Assembly: GCF_019636135.1 (NCBI RefSeq)
Contig: NZ_JAHBYD010000001.1
Location: forward strand, 222,765 to 286,764
Source of the DNA: Phenylobacterium sp.
GTDB lineage: Bacteria > Pseudomonadota > Alphaproteobacteria > Caulobacterales > Caulobacteraceae
Length of the DNA stretch: 64,000 bases
Direction: 5' to 3'
Within the stretch, counting starts at the first letter, position 1. Each line of letters starts with the position of its first letter. The translations under genes and the position numbers were made by a program. The notes beneath the pieces were generated by a model, which saw nothing but the letters and a program-made list of their open reading frames with translations, did not search any database and had not been told where the DNA came from. Shown one piece after another: positions 31,849 through 40,570 of the stretch.

Positions 31849-31952
31849 ATGAAAACACCCACCGGACTGGACGCTCACCGTTCTGGCGAGGCCTTGTTCT
31901 TGTCCCCGTTTGGTACAGGGCAAGAGTAAAGGCGGCGTTTCGCAGACCCTGT

Positions 31953-32095
31953 TCAGGGGTTAAGCGGTTGGGTTTCCGGAATCTGAAGATGGGGCAGGAA
32001 GACCTGCACGAACGGACCGATGGCGAAGGCGCGGACGACTATGCGGAGCGCGCCGCGAGGCCGGCGAAGAGCTGGATGAGGCGGCGGGCCAGCAT
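31953..32095 (-). pseudogene. Internally deleted YczE/YitT-like membrane protein remnant
   Basis: From an ATG at 32095 the minus strand reads MLARRLIQLFAGLAARSA then stops. In another frame just beyond, it reads RIVVRAFAIGPFVQVFLPHL and ends TQPLNP with TGA at 31953. The first piece resembles the N-terminus, the second the C-terminus, of the YczE-type membrane protein usually divergent from MocR regulators. I infer loss of the roughly 170-residue middle. Recognition is by eye. Confidence 0.5.
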
Positions 32096-32098
32096 TGG

Positions 32099-32108
32099 TC
32101 TGGCCAGA
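32099..32108. promoter_or_regulatory. Palindrome in the mocR/yczE divergent promoter
   Basis: TCTGGCCAGA is a perfect 10-bp palindrome, extended as GGTCTGGCCAGATG, lying 3 bp upstream of the remnant's ATG and 50 bp before the MocR start. A related CCAGGCTGGCC lies at 32147-32157. MocR regulators generally bind and repress such divergent regions; that this is the operator is inference. Confidence 0.4.
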
Positions 32109-32158
32109 TGCTGCGAAGTGGACCTGTAAACCGGCGCCAGTTCTGCCAGGCTGGCCGC

Positions 32159-33595
32159 ATGAGACGCATCGGACCCGCTTCCGTCACGCGCCTCCTCGGC
32201 GCCTGGCGCGGCGAGGGCGGCGCCGGCCCCGCCTACCGCCAGCTTGCGGACGGGCTGCGCCTGCTGATCCTCGACGGCCGCCTGCCGCTGGACGTGGTGC
32301 TGCCCGGCGAGCGGGAGCTGGCCACGGCGCTGGAGGTCAGCCGCACGACGGTGACGGCCGCCATGGCCCGCCTGCGCGACGATGGCTTCCTGGAACGGCG
32401 CCAGGGCGCGGGCGCCCGCACGCGGCTGCCCGCCGGCCCCGGCGCGCGCGGCGGCGGCCTGATCGCCGGCTCCGAGGGCGACGGCCTGATCGACATGGCC
32501 TCGGCCGCCCCGCCGGCCGCGGACGCGGTCCACGCCGCCTTCGCCGCGGCCATCCAGGCGCTGCCCGCCCACCTGCCCAACCACGGCTACGGCGCGATCG
32601 GCCTGCCCGTCCTGCGCGAGGTGCTGGCCGAGCGCTACACGCGCCGCGGCCTGCCGACGGCGCCCGGGCAGATCATGATCACGTCGGGCGCCCAGCACGC
32701 CCTGGCGCTGATGATCCGCCTGCACTGCGGGCCCGGCGACCGCGTGGTCATCGACCACCCGACCTATCCGCACGCCATCGACGCGATCCAGCGCGCCTCG
32801 TGCCGGCCCACGCCCGTCGGCCTGCCCGGCGAGGGCTGGGACGTCGAGGGCGTGGCCGCCGCCTTCCGCCAGGCGGGCCCGCGGCTGGCCTACTTCATCG
32901 GCGACTTCCACAATCCGACCGGCCGCTGGATGAGCCCGGAGACCCGCGCCGCCATCGCCCGCGCCGCGGCCCAGACCCGCACGGTCGTCATCCTCGACGA
33001 GACCCTGGTCGACCTCTGGCTCGACGCCCCCATCGCGCCCTACGCCTTCGACGAGCCGGCCGAGGGGCTGGTGCGCGTCGGCTCCACCGGCAAGAGCTTC
33101 TGGGGCGGCCTGCGCCTGGGCTGGATCCGCGCCGACGCCCAGACGATCCAGGCGCTGGCCCCGCGCCGCGTCTCCATCGACCTGGGCTGCCCGCTGGTCG
33201 AGCAGCTCGCCGCCGCGCACCTGCTGACCACCGACGAGGACGGGCTCGCCGCCCGCCGCGCCCTGCTGCGCGCCCGCCGCAACCACCTGGTCGGCGAGGT
33301 CCGCCGCGTTCTGCCCGACTGGAAGGTGGCCTCGCCGCCGGGCGGCCTCTGCCTTTGGGCCGAGCTCCCGACGCCGGTCTCCAGCGCGCTCGCCGCCACC
33401 TCCGAGCGGTTCGGCGTGCGCCTCGCCGCCGGTCCCCGCTTCGGCGTCGACGGGGCGTTCGAGCGCTTCACGCGGTTGCCCTACACGCTCGCCCCCGACG
33501 TCCTGACCGATGTCGTCGGCCGTCTCGCCCAGGCCTACACGCGCCTGCGACCGGCGCCGTCAGGCGCGCGTTCCTCGATGGGCGCCGTCATCTAG
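32159..33595 (+). CDS. MocR/PdxR-type GntR regulator with aminotransferase-like domain
   Basis: A 478-residue fusion of an N-terminal winged helix (about 20-85; AYRQLADGLRLLILDGRLPL, GERELATALEVSRTTVTAAM) to a fold-type I aminotransferase-like domain with the PLP lysine in RVGSTGKSFWGGLRLGW. Such proteins sense PLP or amino-acid adducts and usually control the divergent gene. Here the divergent gene is a deleted remnant, so its present target is unclear. Start ATG at 32159; the in-frame ATG at 32108 would overlap the operator. Confidence 0.9.
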   Translation: MRRIGPASVTRLLGAWRGEGGAGPAYRQLADGLRLLILDGRLPLDVVLPGERELATALEVSRTTVTAAMARLRDDGFLERRQGAGARTRLPAGPGARGGGLIAGSEGDGLIDMASAAPPAADAVHAAFAAAIQALPAHLPNHGYGAIGLPVLREVLAERYTRRGLPTAPGQIMITSGAQHALALMIRLHCGPGDRVVIDHPTYPHAIDAIQRASCRPTPVGLPGEGWDVEGVAAAFRQAGPRLAYFIGDFHNPTGRWMSPETRAAIARAAAQTRTVVILDETLVDLWLDAPIAPYAFDEPAEGLVRVGSTGKSFWGGLRLGWIRADAQTIQALAPRRVSIDLGCPLVEQLAAAHLLTTDEDGLAARRALLRARRNHLVGEVRRVLPDWKVASPPGGLCLWAELPTPVSSALAATSERFGVRLAAGPRFGVDGAFERFTRLPYTLAPDVLTDVVGRLAQAYTRLRPAPSGARSSMGAVI

Positions 33596-33608
33596 ACCCC
33601 CTTCCTGG

Positions 33609-33738
33609 ACGTCATGGCCGGGCTTGTCCCGGTCACCCATGGACACCGGTCGCGCCGAACTGGCGGTGACGCCGTCGCCGCGGGCCGGCCTGTTTCGCCC
33701 GCGCGTCTGGATGGCCGGGACAGGCCCGGCCATGACGC
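33609..33738. repeat. REP-doublet inverted repeat (family B)
   Basis: ACGTCATGGCCGGGCTTGTC opens the element; the right arm ends GGCCCGGCCATGACG. The left tip is CACCCATGGACACCGGTC and the right tip GCGCGTCTGGATGG, the reverse order of the copy at 15472, so the two copies are in opposite orientation. The remaining DNA to 33887 holds no recognisable gene and presumably the promoter of the PQQ dehydrogenase. Confidence 0.9.
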
Positions 33739-33887
33739 CCCGAGGTGGGAGTGGCGCGACGATGGCGGGAACGGATCGGCGGGCAGGGGAAGTTCCGCAG
33801 CGACATGCTTGCCCGGCGCGCGGGCAGGGGCATAGTGCGCTCACTGAACGCCGATCATTCGAAGAAATCGGCTGCTGGGAGGGCGCT

Positions 33888-36017
33888 ATGAAGCTGATCC
33901 GTCTGGGCCTTGCGCTCGCACTGGCCGCGACCGTGGCCGCCTGCAACAAGCCGCCGGGCGCCGTCGACGACAAGCGCCTGACCGCGGCCGCCGGCAACGG
34001 CGAGTGGCTGAGCTACGGCAAGGACTACAACGAGCAGCGCTTCAGCCCGCTCGACAAGGTCAACGCCGGGAACGTCAAGGACCTGGGCCTCGCCTGGTAC
34101 GCCGAGTTCGACACCGACCGCGGCCAGGAGGCGACGCCGCTGATGGTCGACGGCGTGCTCTACACCTCGACCGCCTGGTCCAAGGTGTTCGCCTTCGACG
34201 CGAAGACCGGCAAGCAGCTCTGGACGTTCGACCCGAAGGTCGAGGGCTCCAAGGGCTTCGACGCCTGCTGCGACGTGGTCAACCGCGGCGTCGCCATCTG
34301 GAAGGGCCGCGTCTACGTCGGCACGATCGACGGGCGCCTGATCGCGCTGGACGCCAAGACCGGCGCGGTCGCCTGGGAACAGCAGACCACCGACAAGTCC
34401 AGGCCCTACACCATCACCGGCGCCCCGCGCGTGGTGAAGGACAAGGTGCTGATCGGCAACGGCGGCGCGGAATACGGCGTGCGCGGCTACGTCAGCGCCT
34501 ATGACGCGGCCACCGGCAAGCTGGCCTGGCGCTTCTACACCGTGCCGAACCCGACCGGCGCGCCCGACGGCGCGGCCTCGGACAAGGTCTTCAGGGAGAA
34601 GGCCGCGGCCACCTGGTCGGACGGCGAGTGGAAGGAAACCGGCGGCGGCGGCACCGTCTGGGATTCCATCGTCTACGACCCGGCGCTGAACATGGTCTAC
34701 ATCGGGGTCGGCAACGGCAACCCGTGGAACCACCAGCGCCGCTCGGGCGGCAAGGGCGACAACCTCTTCCTGTCGTCGATCGTGGCCCTCAACGCCGACA
34801 CCGGCGAGTACGTCTGGCACTACCAGACGACGCCCGGCGAGAGCTGGGACTACACCGCCACCCAGCAGATCATGCTGGCCGACCTCGATATCGGCGGCGC
34901 GCCGCGCAAGGTGCTGATGCAGGCGCCGAAGAACGGCTTCTTCTACGTCATCGACCGCACCAACGGCCAGCTCATCTCGGCCAAGCCCTACGCCAACATC
35001 ACCTGGGCCACCGGCGTCGACATGTCGACCGGCCGGCCTATCGAGAACCCGGCCGCCCGCTACGAGAAGGCGATGGTCATGCAGGTGCCGGGCCCGCTCG
35101 GCGCCCACAACTGGCAACCGATGGCCTACAACGCCAAGACGGGCCTCGTTTACATCCCGACCAACGTCACGCCCTTCGCCTACACCGACGACAAGAGCTT
35201 CTCGTACCGGCCCGGCGCCTGGAACGTGGGCGTCGACTTCCTGGCCAACGCGCTGCCCACCGACGAGGCGACGCTGAAGGCCACCATGGCCCTCATCAAG
35301 GGCAGCCTGGTGGCCTGGGACCCGGTGCAGCAGAAGGCGGTCTGGACGGTCGACCACCCGTTCTTCTGGAACGCCGGCGTGCTCTCGACCGCGGGCGGCC
35401 TGGTCTTCCAGGGCGACGCCGAGGGCGAGCTCGCGGCCTACGAGGCGGCCAAGGGCGGCAAGCTCTGGAGCTTCAAGACCGGCAACGGGATCATCGCCGC
35501 GCCGATGACCTACGAACTGGGCGGCGAGCAGTACGTGGCCGTCATGGTCGGCACCGGCGGCGGCGGCCAGATCTCGGCCCCGGCCTCGATGCCGGTCCGC
35601 TCGCGCCTGCCGGGCCGCCTGCTGGTCTTCAAGCTGGGCGGCAAGGCGACGGCCCCGGCCTTCCCGGCCCCGGCCCAGCCGCCGTTCCAGCTCACCGGCG
35701 TCAGCTCGAAGGGCGACGTGAAGCACGGCTTCGCGCTCTTCCACCGGAACTGCCAAGTCTGCCACGGGCCGAACGCCTCGGGCGCCTGGCTGCCCGACCT
35801 GAAGCGCTCGCCGATGCTGCAGACCGAGGCCAACTGGAAGGGCGTGCTGATCGACGGCGCCAGCGCCGCGCGCGGCATGGCCAGCTTCAGCCGGTTCCTG
35901 TCGCCGAAGGACGCGGAGGACATCCGCGCCTACGTGATCACCGAGGCCCAGGCCGCCGCCAAGCTCGCCGAAACCGGCGCCCCGCCCGCCCCGGCCACGC
36001 CGATCGGCCGCGACTGA
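33888..36017 (+). CDS. PQQ-dependent quinohemoprotein alcohol dehydrogenase, lipoprotein
   Basis: A 709-residue periplasmic enzyme. The N-terminus is a lipoprotein signal (MKLIRLGLALALAATVAACN). An eight-bladed PQQ propeller (about 35-590) follows, with vicinal Cys127-Cys128 in FDACCDVVNRG that cap PQQ, and tryptophan-docking repeats (GKQLWTF, GAVAWE, GEYVWHYQ, GKLWSF). A C-terminal cytochrome c has Cys622-Cys625-His626 (NCQVCHG). It oxidises alcohols and passes electrons through heme. The exact substrate is unknown; PQQ synthesis genes are not here. Confidence 0.93.
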   Translation: MKLIRLGLALALAATVAACNKPPGAVDDKRLTAAAGNGEWLSYGKDYNEQRFSPLDKVNAGNVKDLGLAWYAEFDTDRGQEATPLMVDGVLYTSTAWSKVFAFDAKTGKQLWTFDPKVEGSKGFDACCDVVNRGVAIWKGRVYVGTIDGRLIALDAKTGAVAWEQQTTDKSRPYTITGAPRVVKDKVLIGNGGAEYGVRGYVSAYDAATGKLAWRFYTVPNPTGAPDGAASDKVFREKAAATWSDGEWKETGGGGTVWDSIVYDPALNMVYIGVGNGNPWNHQRRSGGKGDNLFLSSIVALNADTGEYVWHYQTTPGESWDYTATQQIMLADLDIGGAPRKVLMQAPKNGFFYVIDRTNGQLISAKPYANITWATGVDMSTGRPIENPAARYEKAMVMQVPGPLGAHNWQPMAYNAKTGLVYIPTNVTPFAYTDDKSFSYRPGAWNVGVDFLANALPTDEATLKATMALIKGSLVAWDPVQQKAVWTVDHPFFWNAGVLSTAGGLVFQGDAEGELAAYEAAKGGKLWSFKTGNGIIAAPMTYELGGEQYVAVMVGTGGGGQISAPASMPVRSRLPGRLLVFKLGGKATAPAFPAPAQPPFQLTGVSSKGDVKHGFALFHRNCQVCHGPNASGAWLPDLKRSPMLQTEANWKGVLIDGASAARGMASFSRFLSPKDAEDIRAYVITEAQAAAKLAETGAPPAPATPIGRD

Positions 36018-36062
36018 CGATCACCTACGGGCCTCCGCGCAAGCGGAGGCTCAGTCCTTCTT

Positions 36063-36258
36063 GAACCGCGGAATACGCGGAAGGACGCGGAAAGCGATTC
36101 CTTCCTCGTGAGCGGAGGCTCAGTCATTTGAACCACGGATTTCACGGATTTCACGGATGGAGTCCGGCGCTGATCCGTGTAATCCGTGCAATCCGTGGTT
36201 CTTGAAATTGCCGCCGCTTCGCGGCCGGTTCCGCGGCCTTCCGCGTATTCCGCGGTTC
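36063..36258. repeat. Outer triple-unit hairpin (family A) holding a nested copy
   Basis: The left arm 36063-36092 and right arm 36229-36258 are complementary at 29 of 30 positions. The unit is repeated (GAACCGCGGAATA, CGCGGAAGGA, CGCGGAA). A 20-nt palindrome GCCTCCGC-gcaa-GCGGAGGC precedes it, then CTCAGTC. The loop contains a second complete element (36130-36201). It lies between the convergent ends of the PQQ dehydrogenase and the crotonase; the rest of 36018-36297 holds only these repeats and GCTTCGCGGCCG flanks. Confidence 0.95.
36130..36201. repeat. Inner triple-unit hairpin (family A) nested in the loop
   Basis: GAACCACGGATTT-CACGGATTT-CACGGAT (36130-36158) pairs with 36173-36201 at 27 of 29 positions. 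It is preceded by AGCGGAGGCTCAGTC, the same 15 bases that precede the outer element. So a complete element with its left flank sits inside the loop of another. Confidence 0.95.
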
Positions 36259-36297
36259 CCTGAATCGGAAGGCCCGCTTCGCGGCCGCCGGCCTGGG

Positions 36298-37077
36298 CTA
36301 GAACGCCCCGCCGCGGCCCTGGCCGCCCGTGAACCGCGTGGCGCCCTCGACGTGGGAGCCGGTGCGCAGGGTCTCCAGGCCGAAGCGCACCTCGGCGGCG
36401 GTCGCCGCGTCCCAGTCCAGCGACCACTGCGCCAGCGCCGAGAGCCGGTCGTTGCGCATGCAGAGCTGCGGGAAGGCGCCGATCTGCCGGGCCAGCTCCA
36501 CCGCCGCCGCCAGCGCCTCGCCCTTCGGGACGACGCGGTTCGCGAGCCCCATCGCCAGCGCCTCCTGCGCGTCCACCGGCCGGCCGGTGAGGATCATGTC
36601 CATCGCCCGCGAGTGTCCGATCAGCCGCGGCAGCCGCACGGTGCCGAGGTCGATCAGCGGCACGCCGAAGCGGCGGCAGAACACGCCGAAGAACGCCCCC
36701 TCCGCCGCCACCCGCAGGTCGGCCCAGCAGGCCACCTCCAGCCCGCCCGCGACGGCGGGCCCCTCGACGGCCGCGATCACCGGCTTGCCGAGCCGCAGCC
36801 GCGTGCAGCCCATCGGCCCCAGGTCGCCGTCCTCCCGGATCGGGTTGGCGTCGGCCCGCGGCCGGCCGCCCGCGATGGCCTTCAGGTCGGCGCCGCCGCA
36901 GAAGTAGCCACCACGGCCGGTCAGCACCGCCACGTCCAGCCCTTCGTCGGCGTCGAAGGCCTTGAAGGCGTCGTAGAGCTCGCGGGCGGTGGCGCCGTCG
37001 ACGGCGTTGCGCCGCTCGGGCCGCTCGATGGTGACGATCGCGATGCGCCCGTCGTGCTCGACGCTCACATTGCCCAT
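36298..37077 (-). CDS. Crotonase/enoyl-CoA hydratase family protein
   Basis: A 259-residue crotonase-fold protein. GRGGYFCGGADLKAIAGG and EGPAVAGGLEVACWADLRVA form the CoA-binding and oxyanion-hole segments. The catalytic pair of true hydratases (Glu-Glu) is not clearly conserved: GVFCRRFGVPLIDLGTVRLP has Asp rather than Glu near the usual position. It may therefore act as another crotonase-type enzyme. MGNVSVEHDGRIAIVTIERP at 37077 is the start. Divergent from a serine hydrolase gene. Confidence 0.88.
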   Translation of the reverse strand: MGNVSVEHDGRIAIVTIERPERRNAVDGATARELYDAFKAFDADEGLDVAVLTGRGGYFCGGADLKAIAGGRPRADANPIREDGDLGPMGCTRLRLGKPVIAAVEGPAVAGGLEVACWADLRVAAEGAFFGVFCRRFGVPLIDLGTVRLPRLIGHSRAMDMILTGRPVDAQEALAMGLANRVVPKGEALAAAVELARQIGAFPQLCMRNDRLSALAQWSLDWDAATAAEVRFGLETLRTGSHVEGATRFTGGQGRGGAF

Positions 37078-37171
37078 GGCCCGGCTCCTTTTTCGAAGGC
37101 CCGGCATCGTGGCGCTTGCGACCGCGCGGAAGGCAAGACCAAATGCCCGCCACACCGGAGGAGTGGGCGTC

Positions 37172-38395
37172 ATGAGCAAGGCCGAGAAGCTGGGGTTCTC
37201 CGTATCGCGGCTGGCGCGCATCGACCGCCTGCTGCAGGAGCGCTACGTCGGCCCGGGCAAGCTGCCCTGCGCCCAGTTCGTCCTCGCCCGCGGCGGCGAG
37301 GTGGTCCACCAGACGCTGCTGGGCCAGCAGGACCCAGAGCGCGGCGTGCAGATCGCCGACGACACCGTCTACCGCATCTATTCCATGACCAAGCCGATCA
37401 CCTCGGTCGCGCTGATGCAGCTCGTCGAGGAGGGGCTGGTCGCGCTGGACGACCCGGTCGCGAAACACATTCCCGAGTGGAAGGACCTGGCCGTCTTCTC
37501 CGCCGGGACCGGGCCCTACCTGACCACGCCCTGCGCGCGGCCGATGCAGGTGGTCGACCTGCTGCGCCACACGTCGGGGCTGACGTACGGCTTCCAGAAC
37601 CGCACCAACATCGACGCCGCCTACCGCAAGCTGAAGCTGGAGGCGATGCACGGCGGCCATGACCTCGAGACCATGATCCAGCTCATGGCCAAGGTCCCTC
37701 TGGAGTTCTCGCCGGGCGAGGCCTGGAACTACTCGGTCTCCACCGACGTCTGCGGCTACCTGGTGCAGAAGATCGCCGGCAAGCCGCTGGACCGGGTGTT
37801 GCAGGAGCGCATCTTCGACCCGCTGAAGATGGTCGACACCGGCTTCCATGTCCGCGACGACCAGCGCGCGCGTTTCGCCGCCTGCTACGACGCGGTCCCC
37901 GGCGGCGGCATGAAGCTGCAGGACGACCCGCAGAAGAGCCCCTACCTCGAACCGCCCGCCCTGCTCTCGGGCGGCGGCGGTCTCGTCGGCACGGCGGCCG
38001 ACTACCTGCGGTTCGCCAATATGCTGCTGAACCGCGGCGAACTGGACGGCGCCCGCATCCTGGCGCCCAAGACCGTCGACCTGATGGCGTCCAACCACCT
38101 GCCCGGCGGCGCCGACCTGACCCAGGTCTCGCGCTCGCTGTTCTCGGAGAGCACCAACGCCGGCGTCGGCTTCGGCCTGGGCTTCGCGGTGGTCTTCGAC
38201 CCGCCGCAGACCCTCATCCCCTGCAGCCTGGGCGAGTTCTACTGGGGCGGCGCGGCCTCCACCGCCTTCTGGGTCGACCCGATCGAAGACGTCACCGCCG
38301 TCTTCATGACCCAGCTCCTGCCCTCGTCCAGCTACCCCATCCGCCGCGAATTGCGGACGCTCGTCTACTCGGCGCTGATGGAGACGAACGGGTAG
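37172..38395 (+). CDS. Class C beta-lactamase-fold serine hydrolase
   Basis: A 407-residue penicillin-binding/EstB-like hydrolase without signal peptide. The nucleophile motif is Ser71-Met-Thr-Lys74 (YRIYSMTKPITSVALMQLVE), the second motif YSVSTDVCGYLVQ, and a late FYWGGAASTAFWVDP replaces KTG. These features match cytoplasmic esterase-type members rather than true beta-lactamases. Start ATG at 37172, directly after GTGGGCGTC; weak ribosome site (GGAG at about 37157). Confidence 0.88.
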   Translation: MSKAEKLGFSVSRLARIDRLLQERYVGPGKLPCAQFVLARGGEVVHQTLLGQQDPERGVQIADDTVYRIYSMTKPITSVALMQLVEEGLVALDDPVAKHIPEWKDLAVFSAGTGPYLTTPCARPMQVVDLLRHTSGLTYGFQNRTNIDAAYRKLKLEAMHGGHDLETMIQLMAKVPLEFSPGEAWNYSVSTDVCGYLVQKIAGKPLDRVLQERIFDPLKMVDTGFHVRDDQRARFAACYDAVPGGGMKLQDDPQKSPYLEPPALLSGGGGLVGTAADYLRFANMLLNRGELDGARILAPKTVDLMASNHLPGGADLTQVSRSLFSESTNAGVGFGLGFAVVFDPPQTLIPCSLGEFYWGGAASTAFWVDPIEDVTAVFMTQLLPSSSYPIRRELRTLVYSALMETNG

Positions 38396-38435
38396 CGCGA
38401 GCGCGGGAGGCGGCGCCTGCCTGGCGCCGGCCTTC

Positions 38436-39365
38436 TCACTTCTCTTCGAAGGCCCAGGCCTTGATCAGTTGGTGGGCGATGGCCATCGGCTGGGGGCAGA
38501 AAGTGTCCGTGTACTCGCCGCGGACCAGCGCCCTGGCTTCCTCGCGGGAGAACCAGCGCACTTCGGAGAGCTCGGTCTGGTCGGGCCGCGCGTCCTCGTC
38601 CTCGACCTCGGCGATCAGGCCGATCATCAGCGACGACGGATAGGGCCAGGGCTGGGTCGAGTGGTAGCGCACCGAGACGGTCTTCAGCCCCGCCTCCTCG
38701 TTGAGCTCGCGGGCGCAGGCCTCCTCGATCGACTCGCCGGGCTCCAGGAAGCCGGCCAGGGCCGAGAACATGCCCTTGGGCCAGATCTCCTGGCGGCCGA
38801 CCATGCAGCGGTCGCCGTGGACGGCCAGCATGATCACCACCGGATCGGTGCGGGGGAAGTGCTCGGCGTCGCAGGCCGGGCACTTGCGCTTCCAGCCGCC
38901 GTCCATCGCCTGCGAGGGCTGGCCGCAGCTTGCGCAGTACTGGTGGCGGCGGCGCCACTCGAACATCTGCTTGGCGGTGGCCAGGATCGCCGCGTCGGTG
39001 TCGGGCAGCCGCAGCGCGATCTGGCGCAGGTCCATGAACTCGCCCAGCCCCTGCAGCGGCCCTTGCGCCGGGTCTGACGTGCCTTCGAGGTCCACCGCGA
39101 AGACGGCGGTGTCCTTCCAGAGGCCCATGAACAGCAGGCGCTCGGGGCCGCCCGAAAGCTCGTCGACCATCTTCGCGGGCAGGTAGGCGATCTGCACGCC
39201 GCCCTCCTTGGTCTTCTCGACCAGCGGCTTGCCGTTCCAGATGGCGAGGCCCAGCGAGTCGGACGAGCCGAGCTGTCCGGCCAGCCAGTCGGCGTCGGCG
39301 CGCCGCTCGGACGCCCGGTTCAGCGGATTCCCGGCGAAGGTGTTCTGGAAGAAGGAAAGGGCCAT
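38436..39365 (-). CDS. nudC: NAD(+) diphosphatase / RNA decapping hydrolase NudC
   Basis: A 309-residue Nudix enzyme that cleaves NADH and removes NAD caps from RNA. A zinc ribbon is seen (YCASCGQPSQ...RKCPACDAEHFPR) ahead of the Nudix box GFLEPGESIEEACARELNEE followed by AG. The family SQPWPYPSSLM signature appears as STQPWPYPSSLM. Start at 39365. Convergent with the serine hydrolase gene. Confidence 0.95.
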   Translation of the reverse strand: MALSFFQNTFAGNPLNRASERRADADWLAGQLGSSDSLGLAIWNGKPLVEKTKEGGVQIAYLPAKMVDELSGGPERLLFMGLWKDTAVFAVDLEGTSDPAQGPLQGLGEFMDLRQIALRLPDTDAAILATAKQMFEWRRRHQYCASCGQPSQAMDGGWKRKCPACDAEHFPRTDPVVIMLAVHGDRCMVGRQEIWPKGMFSALAGFLEPGESIEEACARELNEEAGLKTVSVRYHSTQPWPYPSSLMIGLIAEVEDEDARPDQTELSEVRWFSREEARALVRGEYTDTFCPQPMAIAHQLIKAWAFEEK

Positions 39366-39534
39366 GGGGCGCTATCTAGGGGGCTGAGGGCCGGCGCATC
39401 AACACGTCTTGGCGGTGCGGCGGATTTCGAGCGGCCCGTCGACGCCGTTGGCTTCAGACCCCTGGTCAAACGGCTGTTCGTCCGCCACATGTTTCGGCAA
39501 GGGTCCCCATTCCGCGCCTAGCAGGAGCCTCCGC

Positions 39535-40416
39535 ATGGCCGACGACGCCGCGAAACCGCCGCCCAATCGCCCCGCCGACTACGTCCCGCCCAAGGTCTGG
39601 CAGTGGAACAAGGAGAACGGCGGCCGCTTCGCCGCCATCAACCGCCCGATCGCCGGCCCCACGCACGAGAAGGTCCTGCCGGTCGGCGAGCACCCGTTCC
39701 AGCTCTACTCGCTCGGCACGCCCAACGGGGTGAAGGTGACGGTGATGCTCGAGGAGCTGCTGGCCGCCGGCCACAAGGGCGCCGAGTACGACGCCTGGAT
39801 GATCAACATCGGCCAGGGCGACCAGTTCGGCTCGGGCTTCGTTGAGATCAACCCGAACTCGAAGATCCCGGCGCTGCTGGACCGGTCGGACCCGGCCAGG
39901 CCGTTCCGCGTGTTCGAGTCGGGCGCGATCCTGCTGCACCTGGCCGAGAAGTTCGGCGCCTTCCTGCCGACCGAGCCCGCGGCCCGCGCCGAGGTGATGT
40001 CGTGGGTGATGTGGCTGATGGGCTCGGCGCCCTACCTGGGCGGCGGCTTCGGCCACTTCTACGCCTATGCGCCGTTCAAGATCGAATACGCCATCGACCG
40101 CTTCGCCATGGAGGCCAAGCGCCAGCTCGACGTACTGGACCGCCGCCTCGCCGAGAGCGAGTACCTGGGCGGGTCGGAGTACACGATCGCCGACATGATG
40201 GTCTGGCCCTGGTACGGCCTCCTGGCCAAGGGCGGGGCCTATGAGGCCGGCGAGTTCCTGGACACCCAGAGCTACAGGAACGTCCAGCGCTGGACCGACC
40301 AGATCGGCGCCCGGCCGGCGGTGAAGCGCGGCCGCGTGATCAACCGCGCCCTGCCCGAGCGCCACTCGGCGGCCGATATCGACAAATTCCTGGCCGAACA
40401 GGACGCCAAGAAATAG
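39535..40416 (+). CDS. yghU: YghU-type glutathione S-transferase/disulfide reductase
   Basis: A 293-residue nu-class GST. The thioredoxin-fold segment QLYSLGTPNGVKVTVMLEEL contains the TPN motif that binds two glutathione molecules in YghU. NPNSKIPALLDRSDPARPFR and FESGAILLHLAEKFG follow, then an all-helical C-domain. It has disulfide-bond reductase activity in E. coli. Start ATG at 39535, with GCAGGAG 6 nt upstream. The 169-bp divergent spacer to nudC shows no other feature. Confidence 0.92.
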   Translation: MADDAAKPPPNRPADYVPPKVWQWNKENGGRFAAINRPIAGPTHEKVLPVGEHPFQLYSLGTPNGVKVTVMLEELLAAGHKGAEYDAWMINIGQGDQFGSGFVEINPNSKIPALLDRSDPARPFRVFESGAILLHLAEKFGAFLPTEPAARAEVMSWVMWLMGSAPYLGGGFGHFYAYAPFKIEYAIDRFAMEAKRQLDVLDRRLAESEYLGGSEYTIADMMVWPWYGLLAKGGAYEAGEFLDTQSYRNVQRWTDQIGARPAVKRGRVINRALPERHSAADIDKFLAEQDAKK

Positions 40417-40443
40417 CCGAGGCCGCGCAGCAGCTTCGATTCA

Positions 40444-40549
40444 GAACCACGGATTTCACGGATTGCACGGATGAGGCCCGCGCCAATCCGTGAAATCGGT
40501 GAAGTCCGTGGTTCAAAATGACTGAGTCCCCGCTGGCGCGGAGGCTCCA
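40444..40549. repeat. Triple-unit hairpin (family A) with flank, opposite orientation
   Basis: GAACCACGGATTT-CACGGATTG-CACGGAT (40444-40472) pairs with 40486-40514 (ends GTCCGTGGTTC). The conserved flank is on the right here: AAAATGACTGAGTCC then CGCTGGCGCGGAGGCTCC, the complement of the CTCAGTCATTT flank at 36.1 kb. Orientation is thus reversed relative to the copy inside 36063-36258. Confidence 0.92.
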
Positions 40550-40570
40550 AGAGCGCTTCGGGAGAACGTC

